A stretch of 14,400 bases of DNA. Origin: Larix sibirica (Eukaryota > Streptophyta > Pinopsida > Pinales > Pinaceae). The stretch is from contig NWUY0300025956.1 in assembly GCA_004151065.3 (NCBI GenBank), forward strand, positions 27,949 to 42,348. Direction: 5' to 3'. Under the pieces are notes generated by a model, which worked only from the letters and a program-made list of their open reading frames with translations, searched no databases and had not been told where the DNA came from. Each line of letters opens with the position of its first letter. Positions within the stretch are counted from its first letter, which is position 1. The translations under genes and the position numbers were made by a program. Of the stretch, positions 1 to 9,753 are shown one piece after another.

Positions 1-2201
1 TTATGTTCTTCCTGATAGAGCTTCATTCAATCAAGTAAATTGTGAGTAATCATGTATAAATGTTACATTTATTGTAGATAATTTTAATTAATAAATTTGA
101 AATAGCTAATAGCATATCCTTGACATTATGTCATCCAACAAACAAAAGGAAGCATTTGGATTTGTAATTACAGTAAGGTGTCAACATTCAAGCATTTTAT
201 GATATTAGACAATTTTTGTCTTCTCGGTACATAATTTCTGACCACCTGGATAAATCTAGTGGTCACAACAAATGCATTAAAATTTAAAACTACAAAAAAA
301 TGAATCCAAGACTTGTGAATTTGTTCTTGAACACTAACAATTTTTTACTAAAAACTTTATTCTCCAAGACTTTAAAACAATATAATTTTGTCTTCAAGAG
401 CTAGGCTACAATGAGTATGGCCACCGATGCCAAGAATAAAATCTACTTTCATACCGTTGGAATTGTAGTTCTACTCTTATGTCATCGAGTTGCTATTCTC
501 CAACAAAATAACCATGATGCACTCATGCCCCGCAATAAATTTTTTACCAGTAGGAGCAACTTGATTTGATGTTGAGTAAGTGTAGTTGCTACCATTCTTT
601 TTAACAATTTTTTTTTCGCCCTATATTACCCCCAACAAAAACATCTAACTCGAATTTGGTTATGAGTATGAAGCCTTGGATCTCTTTACCTTGTTGCAAG
701 CAATGTTATATAGGTACTAGGCACATTCTATAGGAACAATAGTCATGGCAACCGAATTAACTTTTAAGTTAGTCATCAACATTTGGCAAAGAAGTTTCAA
801 GACATGATCACCATACCCATTTTAACAATCTCAGATTATTCTTGCTAGGGTTTCATGTCATTATTTATTTGTTTGAGCCCATACAATCCCGATGTTGTAA
901 CCAAAGTTATGATACTAGTTTTTAATATGCCCAATCTCATCTTACAACAATGTCTCATACAATAATGAATTTTTAAATATGTTGTGCAAATTTTGTAATT
1001 CCAAGTATTTGCCTTTTAGTGCATTTAGTTTTTCAATAAAATCCCATAAGCCCAATGCTTTCCACCAAGTTAGAAAACTTGCCTACTAGAAAATCTCAGT
1101 AAAAATTATTAGTTCACAATCTAGTCAAGCAAATATCAAGGGAAGTAAGCAACAAGTAGAAGTCCTTCTTGAACCCTCGAACATGAAGATGAGCAAGTTC
1201 TAGAACGATCGTAATGAATAGTTTGAAAACTATATTCAATTGGCTAACAATATGAAAATGATGAATTGTGACATGGAAAAGTGAGAATCTTTCTACCATT
1301 TGCGTTCAATTATCCTAATGTAAGTTATGTGAATGAATCCAAGGTAAATGCAATTTCTCACTATAGTGAAGCCTAGGTACCAAAGTGGTTATCTAACACC
1401 TCGCTTTTTACACCAAAATGTGAATATGTATGTAATGTGCAAAGGCTATATGTCATACTTTTATGGTCCAGGAGACCATGGATAGTGTAAATTTTGTACA
1501 TACTTGTTAATATAAAAATCCCTAATAATTGTAAGTGGAGAAAGACAAATAAGAGACGGGGGTTATGCTTCCACAAGTGGGGGAGTGAGAGGGGCTTAGG
1601 GGTGATGACCCTAGCTAATGTCCTTATCTTTCATTAACCTTTTTTAACTCAAAGTTCCTTAACCTTAGTTTGAGTGTCACTTCAATTATTTAGGGGAATA
1701 ACTATCCTAAGTGAGATTAAAAAGGGAAAAGTGGTCACTTATGGAGAAGCCACTTGTTAAGATGGAATCATGCATATATATTGTTAGAAAATAATTCAAT
1801 AATCGTTCATTCCATCATTGAGTTAGTAATTCAACCAAGGGAGTGAGCCATGACTAGTAAACCAAAGAAGAATACCGTGTTTCATATGTTCTCACATTAT
1901 GTACCCTAATAAACTGGTGCGGATGGGATTAGGTCCCATGTGAGAGAGAGATGGCCTGTAGCTGGAATGCTTGGGATGATGACACAGAGACTTTCTGGCA
2001 TGCCTATGTTAGAGCACTAGAAGGGGATATAAGGGGATGGGTACAACCTAAGGGATTGTAGAGCAGAGAAGGGGCTACCATCCTTTTGTCATGGAGGTTG
2101 ATGGAGAATGAGTGCAAGGGTGGGGACAATTGTGGATGGGTTTCTTGACCTTTCGGTAGTGTAAGTGTGTTTTGAGTGAAAGAATTGGGAATTTGTCCCT
2201 T
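1..2201. other. AT-rich non-coding stretch, no gene recognised
   Basis: Reading both strands I find only short open frames of about 60-70 codons with no recognisable domain. Stop codons are dense in every frame. The part from about 1920 to 2200 is richer in G than its surroundings and has a 36-codon open frame (ATG at 1951), but I recognise no family. The missing 3' exons of the dioxygenase should lie here on the minus strand if the assembly is contiguous. I searched by eye for the expected NIGDML, HRV and FFYE segments and did not find them. An old unrecognised transposon is possible. Confidence 0.5.
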
Positions 2202-2261
2202 GNAAACAAATGTCCCACTAATAGGAGGAGCCCATATCCATTCACCAGCACGGTTTCTGAC
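2202..2261 (-). CDS. 2OGD exon E, interrupted at an ambiguous base
   Basis: The exon begins after a TTTTTATAG acceptor with VRNRAGEWIWAPPISGTFV. The next codon is TNC; in homologues this position is Cys (TGC), followed by NIGDML. Here the frame continues open as KGQIPNS, which has no family resemblance, and no clear donor is visible. The exon therefore breaks at 2203, either by a scaffold join, an insertion, or real gene truncation. The end coordinate marks the last codon I can align. Confidence 0.78.
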
Positions 2262-3311
2262 CTATAAAAACATTGCTTTTCCAGTTAAATTTTTCTCAAT
2301 TCCTTTTTACACTTTTCTTCAAAAGAGATCTATAATGAAAAAGAAAATACATATTGCTGAAAAAAACCAATCCTTTGTTTTTAATATTGCACTTCTTCCG
2401 GTCCACATATAAGCTAAGATAGATTGGATTTGTTTGTGACATACTTTTTCCAAATCTTAAAAGCATAAATGTACAGCAAATTATCTGAGATCAACCATAA
2501 CAATAATGGCACCTGTAGTGCCGATATGTCATCATCTTGGTTCACCAAAGTAAGCAGGCCTGTTGGAAGTTGGCAAGACTTAGTGACACTAATAATCTAT
2601 GAAAACTACTACACTTTGTTAATTTGATTGTATAAAAGTGCATATGCATGTATACACAGTAAAGCTATCTTGATTTTATGATATAAAATGGTACAAACTG
2701 TATCATGGATAAAATTTACCATAATCCGTATGTGCTCCACTGTAGTTCAAACAAATCATGATCAAATCATCCATCAGAATATTTACATATAAGTTTAAAA
2801 TCATAAGAAATACAAAAAGGATAATGTAAATTTTTGTTTAAAAGATATACCATCCAATGCCATTATCTGGGATGTCTAAAACTTCTGTGTCACTTTCAGC
2901 AGCTGGATAACCAATTATCCTCAAGACCCAAAATGCATCACCCGCTCTTTTACCTTCAAAAGTATCAGGTGGACCACCCAATCCTAAAGCTATTCCTCGC
3001 AAAATTTTTCTAGCCAAATCTAGTTTTTGTATGGTAGCGGTGGAACCAAGTCGAGCAAAAAATGAACACAAGTAGGTCAGAAGCATGCTTCATCACTTAT
3101 TTCAAAATTCATAGTACAATCTATAACTGGGATAAGTATATGAAGAAGGGCTGCTATGTAAGTGGCCATAGCTAGCCAAAATGAGGAGGCATCTTAAGTA
3201 TGCATTTATAAGCACTAAATTTATAGTTCAACAATTACATGCTCAACCTTACCTTTCGTGATTTTAACATAATCTTCCATAACTGACCCAAATCTCTTTG
3301 GATAGTCTGGC
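2202..3311 (-). CDS. 2-oxoglutarate/Fe(II)-dependent dioxygenase, five internal exons (partial gene)
   Basis: Five minus-strand exons join into one open frame of 118 codons: 3311-3253, 3019-2851, 2739-2720, 2559-2513 and 2261-2202. Introns are 233, 111, 160 and 251 nt, all GT..AG, and every phase matches. The joined protein reads through YPKRF, MEDY, DLARKILRGIALGLGG, FEGKRAGD, FWVLRIIGYP, GCGAHTDYGLLTLVNQDDD, ALQVRNRAGEWI and APPISGTFV. This is the double-stranded beta-helix core of a plant isopenicillin-N-synthase-like 2OGD, of the subgroup often annotated as UPF0676 or DIN11-like. His and Asp of GAHTDYG are two of the three iron ligands. The distal His and the 2OG-binding RxS lie in the missing C-terminal part. 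The N-terminal domain was not found, probably because it lies beyond long introns. There are no stops and every splice site is plausible, so the segment looks recently functional. The substrate cannot be told from this fragment. Confidence 0.88.
2203..2203. other. single ambiguous base (n) at the point where exon homology ends
   Basis: A lone n lies in the middle base of the codon where the dioxygenase should have Cys. Homology is good up to it and absent after it. Some assemblers write one n where two contigs were joined, so this may be a join rather than a simple unread base. That interpretation is inference. Confidence 0.6.
2513..2559 (-). CDS. 2OGD exon D (47 nt)
   Basis: The exon follows an AACAG acceptor (AG at 2560-2561) and encodes GLLTLVNQDDDISALQ once the split Gly codon is completed by exon C. 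It ends CAG before a GTGCCA donor. Homologues continue with VRN at this point. The intronic reading does not, but exon E begins exactly VRN, which supports the junction. Confidence 0.86.
2720..2739 (-). CDS. 2OGD exon C, 20-nt microexon with the HxD iron-binding motif
   Basis: The sequence between a CTACAG acceptor (AG at 2740-2741) and a GTAAAT donor (GT at 2718-2719) is only 20 nt. It supplies the last base of Cys, then GAHTDY, then the first base of Gly. His and Asp here are two of the three Fe(II) ligands of the family. Phases on both sides match exons B and D exactly, so the exon is needed to keep the frame. It is too short for gene finders that impose a minimum exon length. Confidence 0.85.
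2851..3019 (-). CDS. 2OGD exon B (169 nt)
   Basis: The exon starts after an ACTAG acceptor at 3020-3021 and ends before a GTATAT donor at 2849-2850. It encodes the LARKILRGIALGLGG helix, the FEGKRAGD segment and the FWVLRIIGYP strand. An uninterrupted reading frame runs past both ends (to 3086 and 2838), but the extra residues lack homology and read through the splice sites. The exon ends in TG, two bases of the Cys codon completed by the next exon. Confidence 0.88.
3253..3311 (-). CDS. 2OGD exon A (59 nt)
   Basis: The acceptor TTTCAG precedes 3311 and the donor GTAAGG follows 3253 on the minus strand. The exon holds one base of a split codon, 19 codons (beginning PDYPKRF and including MEDYV) and one trailing G. 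That G combines with AT of the next exon to give Asp of the DLARK motif, which confirms the junction. The segment corresponds to the helix before the beta-helix core in this family. Confidence 0.85.
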
Positions 3312-3956
3312 CTGAAACAATAAAACGCAAGTATTATCTACATAACCAAAACTGTTCAAAAGCTTACAGAAGAAAGCTTCTTTTATTTTGATCTTCTACT
3401 ATCAAACTATGACAACAAAAAGATGTTATTTATATATCAGCTTTATTTTTTCTCTATTTGCTTGCAAGAGAAGGTCGAAAATTTATTTGATACAAATATG
3501 TAACTTCTGAAAGAAGATAGAATGAGAAGAAAAAAATGTTGCATTGGTTTCTTCAATGCAGCCCTTTTAGTTTCAAATCATTTCATGTTTTCCTTTCACC
3601 CTGTTATGTAACCTTGAATTTCTTTTCCAATGAGAATAAGATGAGTCCATAGTTTTGGCATATCTCTGCTTACTTTTGACCTTGCATCTAGGTTGTCCAA
3701 TAACACTCAGTATTGTCCCATAGAACTTCAATGCTAGGACTATGCCCCAAAATTTAATTTTATACCCAATAAAGTTGGAAAACCCTATGATAAGTATTAT
3801 ACCTGTTATGATAGGGTTTATTTTATCCTTTAGTCGAGATGTATGTTCTGCTTGCATTACTTGCTTTAGGATATTTAATTTTCTTTTCTTTTTGAATTGC
3901 TTGTATATAATTTGCCATCTTTCCATGTTGCATTTTTGTTGGAGAAACTTTTGGGC

Positions 3957-4104
3957 CTGTTACCACTCAGATTGTGTGAGTTTTATTCAAGGGGTAAAGA
4001 TGTTGATGATCCAAAAGAAGTCCAATGTATGGTTTGTCTAAGTCAATTTTGTAATGTATCATCATTGTGTCAATTGTCCATGGTTATTGTTCTAAAAATG
4101 ATGT
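3957..4104 (+). pseudogene. possible degenerate RING-finger fragment (weak)
   Basis: The frame reads KEVQCMVCLSQF followed by about 20 residues ending LSMVIVLKMM. The first part resembles the opening of plant RING-H2 fingers (ATL/RHA type), where CxVCLxxF is followed by a hydrophobic stretch with a His-His-Cys core. The later ligands are not present: where HVFHLKC would be expected I read MVIVLKM. A possible further remnant (TGTCTCTTGT, about 4112-4121) lies out of frame and too close. The resemblance may be chance. If real, it is a dead gene relic. Confidence 0.2.
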
Positions 4105-4990
4105 AATTGAGATGTCTCTTGTATTTAAACTTTTAAAGGGCCAGTTATAATCCATAATTAGCTCGACTATGGTGGTTGCATCAAGGCAAGTGACTCTTGA
4201 GTATTATTTTTACTCAAGAAAATTTACATCTTGTTATATGCCACATACTGTATTGGCATTCTACTTCTTATGTTTGCTTCAGTTCTGCTAACATATCCCA
4301 GATCTTATGGTCTCCATTTACTACTGTTGGGACCTTCCAGATAATATGAATGATGAGATAATGTTATTATGATGCCATATTACTTCTATGCCATGTCATA
4401 TTGATGATGATATACTCACTGATGTTGTACTTCACTGCTATTGTATGATGTGTTTTCACTGTTTTGATGAGTATAGCTAGTAGTACCAGTCATAGGTTGA
4501 CGAAGGTGAAGGAATTTTGATTTACTCACATACCATGAACCAAGATGACTCTTAGCTTTGCAAGGACTATTCCCCCTTCTTCAAGTTCATTCCTGACTTT
4601 CTCCATATCATCTATATCACACTACATTTCGTCTGCAACTCTGCATCCCAATGGTTTAGAATTGACCTGATTGACGTATGTTTTCCCCCTTTGTGGATAT
4701 GTTATCTTCCATGCTCTTTAATGTTTCTCCTATGTGTCTTTGAGATTGTTGTGCTATAGTGACTCCTCAGTATAGGACGCTTTTGGGTAGATCCCCATGG
4801 CCAACTGTTAATAGTCAATAAGAACTACAAGTAGAGAATCCTAATGCAAAAGGTTCCCGGGTATGCTCCCCGAGACTAACTATCATAACAAGGAAACTCT
4901 AAAGATGAGCAATGCCTTCTCTTGAGATCCCGAGAAATTTCCTATAAAAATAAATTGGTTAATGATTGAAGGAATAGGTAATCCCTGTTG

Positions 4991-5006
4991 GGGCTATGGA
5001 TGCTTG
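4991..5006 (+). repeat. 16-nt direct repeat, copy 1
   Basis: GGGCTATGGATGCTTG occurs here and again 74 nt downstream. Weaker similarity follows both copies (ACTGGCAA.. against CTGGAAAC.., each ending in AAGCC or AAGGCC). This suggests a degenerate tandem duplication of about 74 nt inside non-coding DNA. Confidence 0.6.
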
Positions 5007-5064
5007 ACTGGCAATAGGGCAAAGCCTATTTGCATGAAAGTGCTTTACTAAGGCAATTTCGTCA

Positions 5065-5080
5065 GGGCTATGGATGCTTG
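5065..5080 (+). repeat. 16-nt direct repeat, copy 2
   Basis: Exact second copy of the 16-nt unit at 4991-5006. See that entry for the flanking partial match. Confidence 0.6.
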
Positions 5081-5410
5081 CTGGAAACGAAGCTAAGGCC
5101 ATGTCATCGCTAGTATTCGGAAGGTACAAAACCAGGGCTAGTATCCTTCAAACTGTTAATCCTACAAAAAGAAAAAGTGATGAAAAGAAAAATCAAAAGA
5201 AAAAGAAAGAAAGGGAAATATTACTGCTGAGATTAAAGGGAAAGGTATCTCATAACACACCCCTGATAAGACACCTATTATTCTCTCTGTAGGAGACCTA
5301 AAGATAGAGAGAACTATCCGTGTGACACTTAGGGGTAGGTCTCTGAGGTTTTGCAGGTCTAGTAGTCGATTTTCCTTGCATCAATAGACTGCTAAATTGT
5401 GCAACAACAA

Positions 5411-5411
5411 N
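5411..5411. other. single ambiguous base (n)
   Basis: This is the second of two lone n characters in the window, lying in non-coding sequence after CAACAACAA. Like the one at 2203 it could mark a contig join. Confidence 0.5.
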
Positions 5412-6354
5412 CCTATTGCCATCCATTAATGGATACATCCATAGGGGTAACTACAGTTTAGGTGATAACAAGACTCTTGCTACTCTTGTGTCTCTTTCTT
5501 TTGTGTTAGTATATTTGTGAAATATTGTAGAAGTATGTTGAAGATATAAGTGTTTAATGTCTAAGTCTATAATATTTTTTCAAATGATGAACTATGCATG
5601 AAAACGTTGAAGTAATCTCAACTCAACATGTAGCTTGTTTTACTTACTAAGTAACTTTATTTTCAGCTCATGATATGTTGGTTCTTATGGTGGAATTTAT
5701 AGACTTCGTATGCTGGTTAACTTGGAGAATTTTCAGCTCCAGAGTTCTCCATTAAGTTTGAAGAGAGATCTTATTTGACTCTCAAAGACTAGGAAAAGGG
5801 CTTGAGATTTTCTACCCTCTCCTATTCTTTGATCATCAAATCTTCTATTGTTTCCTTTATTACTCCATGCCCTTTCCTCAAGCAACTAGGCACTAGTAAA
5901 GAGACTCAACTCTTTCTTTTATCCACTCAAATAATTTATTTTTCTTTAAAGCCCTCTTTTGTTTTTGTAATTTAATTTTATCTCACACATAAGATTGGGT
6001 AAAATATAATTAAATCAAACCTTCTTTGAGGGCTACACTTCATTTTTAAATTTTATGCTATTTACATGGGTAAACCTTACATTATGGTAATCTTTTGATT
6101 GTTAGTTGCAAACTGAATTAATGTGAGATTGATGTTATTTGCAGATTTTCTTAGCTCAAATTAGTGCATTTCATTTATCTTTTATATTGGGATGAACTTA
6201 TAATTGTCTTAGAGTTACTTTCCTTTCAATATTTTCAAAACTCTTAAACAATTTGTCTAATACATTTTTCAAAACTTGGGTGATGTTACATGGTTCATTA
6301 ACACAATCACTTGCACCTACTAGATATGAAATCTAATGGCATACTCAAGTAACT

Positions 6355-6368
6355 AAACACATTTTATT
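6355..6368 (+). repeat. target-site duplication, 5' copy, of LINE-A
   Basis: AAACACATTTTATT occurs here and, identically, at 10540-10553 directly after a poly(A) run. The base pattern at its left edge (CT/AAAC; on the bottom strand GTTT/AG) suits the TTTT/A-like nick preference of L1 endonucleases. This fixes the insertion limits. Confidence 0.85.
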
Positions 6369-7409
6369 AATTAAAAAAAAAGTTGCCTAAGTTTGGGAAT
6401 GCTTTCACTATGGTTAATATTTATGGCCCTTACCAGAACATAATAAACTATTGGGACTATTTCTTTTATTGGGGGTTAATTGATCAAGAGAGGGTCATTA
6501 TTGGTGGTGATCTGAATTTCTTGTTAGGGGAAGCAGAAACATGGGGACTTAAAGCTATGAAGGACCCATTATCAGAATATTTTATTAGGAAGTTGGATGA
6601 TTGTTCTCTTTATGACATCCTACCTTGTAAGCTCTGCCCCACTTGGAGGAACATGAAGTCTGGGGAAGATAGTACTGCAAAGAGAATTGGCATATTTTTT
6701 GTGAATGAAAGTATTTTAAATGGGCCTTCTATCATTCAACAATGGGTGGCTGCTCGGGGGAAATCAAACCATTTTCCAATCCTCCTGGGTTATTGTTTTG
6801 GGTCCCTCTAAACCTCCTAGCCCCTTTAAATTTCGTTCTAGATGGTTGGAGGAGGATAGTTTCACTAAGATGGTCAAAGATTCATGGGTCCAATTTGATG
6901 GTACTTGCATGGACTCTGCTGCTCTGCAATTCCTCAAAAATATGAAGAACATCAAATCAAAAACTTTGGCTTAGGCTCTTGATAGGATACTTTCATTGCA
7001 ACGTGAGCTATGTGACATTGAAAAAGAGTTGGATTTGTATTACTCTCAAAATCTTGATGGTTTTAGATCTCTAGATCAGATTCATATACAGGGTCTGGAA
7101 GCAAAGAAGCAAAAAATATTATTGGAAAAGAGGCTCAATGGCGCCTCAAAAGTGGTGATGATAACACTAAGTTCTTCCATAATTTTCCGAATCACCAAAA
7201 AAAACTAACTACATATGGCACCTACAGAATGATCATGGTATGGTGGTATCTAGTCTAGGGATCTCTCAGAGCTGGTGGTTAATCACTTCAAGAATCTTTA
7301 TCAGGAAGACAAGAGAGCTCCTGTTGAGCAGATGATGAGAGTTGCTTCTTTATACCCATCCTTCATTAATGAGGATCAGAATAACCTTTTGAAATAACCT
7401 GTTTCTTCT

Positions 7410-8480
7410 GAGGAGTTAAGGGCTACTCTATATTATATGCAATGGGAGAAGAGCCCAGATCCTGTTGGTTGGACCTCTAAATTTTTTACTACTTTTCTAG
7501 AAGTATTTGAAGAGGATAATTTAAAGGTCATAGAGAAATCTAGAGTTAATGGCCGGATATTAGCATCCTTCAATGCTACTTTTATTGATCTTATCCCTAA
7601 ATTAGATAAGCCCATCAATATGGAGGAATTCTGACCCATCTCTTTATGTAATTGCTTATATAAACTTATTGCAAAAATCATTGCTAACATGATTAAAGGC
7701 CATTTATCTAATTATATTTCTCAAGAACAATTTGCCTTTTTATCTGAAAGGAAAATACATGATGCAATCAGAATTGCTCAAGAGATCATACATACGGTGA
7801 AGACTAAGCATACTCCTGCTTTGATTTTCAAGGCGGATATCTCAAAGGATTATGATAGAGTTAACTGGTTATATATGAGATTAGTACTGCTTCAGGTTGG
7901 ATTTGATCTGCAATTTGTGAACTGGGTGACATTTTGTGTGACTTCGGTATCCTTTGTTGTCCTCATAAATGGCTTAAATTCAGACCAGGTAGGGGACTCA
8001 GGAAAGGATTCCCTTTAGCACTTCTCCTATTTATCTTGGTGGTTGAAGGCTTAAGCAGATTAATTCTTCAGGATACGCATAGGGGGTCCTTGTAAAGTAT
8101 TTCAATTGGTGGTACAGTTCATATTACACATTTATTCTTTGTCGATGATTTTCTTCTTTTTCCTAAAGTCTCCAAGTGAGAAGTGGTCCTATTTCAAAGT
8201 CTTCTAAAGCTCTTTGGAGAAGCTACAGGTATGGAGTATAATCCAAGAAAATCCTCTTTATCCTTTATGTACTTTGGCCAGGGTGATCTTGAGTGGATTA
8301 GTTCTTAGATGGCCTTCCTTGTGGTGGATTTGGAGCAAGGCTTGAGATATTTGGGTTTCATTCTCAAACCAAATGATTATCAAAAGAAAGACTGAGCTTG
8401 GCTCATAGGGAAGGTGGAGAAAAGATTACACTTATGGTGCAACAAATGGTTTAGCAGAGGGGGGAAATGATATTGGTTAA
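7410..8480 (+). other. reverse transcriptase domain of LINE-A (broken)
   Basis: The domain opens with SPDPVGWTSKFF, then a stop in the FRPISL motif: Arg CGA has become TGA just after EEF (7632), a CpG-type change. It continues with ISLCNCLYKLIAKIIAN, KIHDAIRIAQE and motif A, FKADISKDYDRVNW (catalytic Asp codon 7836). A frame change near 7975 precedes RGLRKGFPLALLLFIL, normally RGLRQGDPLSP. The catalytic FVDD box is intact at 8138-8149. The thumb region reads YLGFILKPNDYQKKD, then a TGA for the expected Trp, and VEKRLHLWCNKW. The catalytic aspartates survive but the frame does not. Confidence 0.9.
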
Positions 8481-9289
8481 ATTTGTGTTAGAAGCTTTGC
8501 GTGTTTAATAGATCTCTATAGAATCTCTTCCTGTGTGAATTTTGGATCATATTCGGAAGCTTTGTTACAAATTTCTTTGGCGGCGGAATATGGATGGCCC
8601 ATCCTTTCATTGGTGTTCCGGGAATATCCTTGCCCGACCTAAGGAGATGGGTGGTTGGGGTTTCAAGGATCCCCATAGTTTTGCAAAGGCGCTTGCAGCT
8701 AAGGGTATTTGGAGGATTCTCAAAGGTGAGGAGTTGTGGGTTAAATTGGTATATAAAAAATACATAGCTCCTCTTACTGTGGAAGAATGGTTCAGGATTG
8801 AGGATAAATCCTATAGTCAAGTATCTAATATGTGGAAATCTACGCTAAAGGAATTTGAGGTTATTGGGGATTGGCTTGTTTGGTAGATTGACAATGGTAG
8901 AAATGTTAGACTGGGACATTACCCCTAGATTGGTTGTGGTAATGCTCACAGGATTCCCCCGGATTTGGTGGATAGATTAAGAGATCAAGGATTTATTTCA
9001 GTAGCTCAAATCAGTGACATAGATAATACTTCTGTAATATGATGGGAATGGTTAAATGTTGATGGCCTGGAAAATTTGGGTGTTGTGGATAGATATGCCC
9101 GTGAGAGATTCATAAAGTCCCTCAAGGACAATCATGTTAGAATCAACAATATTGTGGATTCCCTTGTTTGGTCCAAGAACCCCTTGGGAGGTTCTTATCT
9201 TCCAAATATTGGCTATTTACTTATCAGAGAAGAAGAGGATTTTCCAAAGCCTCTATGGTGTCACATGTTTATGTGAAAATTTAATTTCC

Positions 9290-9450
9290 CTCTGAAGGGA
9301 AAATTATTTTTATGGCTTGTATTGTCCAACAAAATACCAGTTTGGGATCTTATGATGAGGAAAATTTGGCAAGTTCCTAGCATATGCCCTCTATGTAAAT
9401 CAGGTAATGATAGTAGTGAACATTTATTCATTTCATTCTCTTTTATTTCT
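9290..9450 (+). other. zf-RVT zinc-binding region of LINE-A
   Basis: The region reads LKGKLFLWLVLSNKIPVWD and then CPLC (9385-9396) and SSEHLF (His codon 9421). This matches the zinc-binding segment found after the RT in plant L1 elements, whose usual pattern is CxxC...HLFxxC. The last Cys is replaced by Phe here (HLFISF), so metal binding is probably lost. Confidence 0.75.
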
Positions 9451-9753
9451 AGAATGCAGGACCATGCTATTAGGGTCTGTAGAATTCCTTTTCTATGGAT
9501 AGGGGCCTCATTGGATGAGGCATTATCCCATTGGAATAATAACTTGGATTTCAAGGACTTTTAAGCATTGCTTGTGATATTTTCTTGGGGTGTTTGCATA
9601 GCAAGGAATCAGGCCATATTCTAGGATAAGTTCACTCATCCCGTGGTTTCTGCTAACAAAGGCTTGGATATTTTGGATCACTTTCCCCAATCAGATTCGC
9701 TTGCGACAACAACGATTATAGAGGTGGAAATCATTGATAAGAACCATCCTTAG

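Larger units (their letters stand above)
3312..6354. other. long non-coding stretch upstream of the 2OGD exons
   Basis: AT-rich sequence with no gene I can support. On the minus strand it should contain the 5' exons of the dioxygenase or the intron before exon A. I looked for exon ends encoding the family's GPNQWP-like and GFFYVxNHG segments and found none that splice sensibly. A purine-rich A/G tract occupies about 5160-5220. Reading frames of 70-117 codons here show no domain. A weak RING-like relic and a short repeat pair are listed separately. Confidence 0.5.

Noticed and set aside
1920-2200. G-rich segment considered as an LTR or 5S rRNA fragment
   Set aside because: No terminal TG..CA pair, primer-binding site or internal 5S promoter could be seen. 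The similarity to 5S was only a few bases.
2176-2412. 78-codon plus-strand open frame
   Set aside because: It is the opposite strand of dioxygenase exon E and its intron, and it runs through the ambiguous base.
3573-3926. 117-codon open frame on the minus strand
   Set aside because: It overlaps AT-rich DNA, shows no domain, and has neither dioxygenase similarity nor splice sites that would join it to exon A.
4795-4815. Minus-strand NSWP word considered as the missing upstream dioxygenase exon (GPNQWP-like)
   Set aside because: The neighbouring residues do not match the family, there are stops nearby, and no donor fits the phase needed by exon A.
5074-5292. 72-codon plus-strand frame with a Lys-rich stretch
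   Set aside because: The Lys run is only the translation of a purine-rich A/G tract. There is no domain and it overlaps the repeat pair.
8488-8820. 110-codon minus-strand frame inside LINE-A
   Set aside because: It is antisense to the well-supported LINE-A reading (RKLCYKFLWRRN and onwards) and has no domain of its own.
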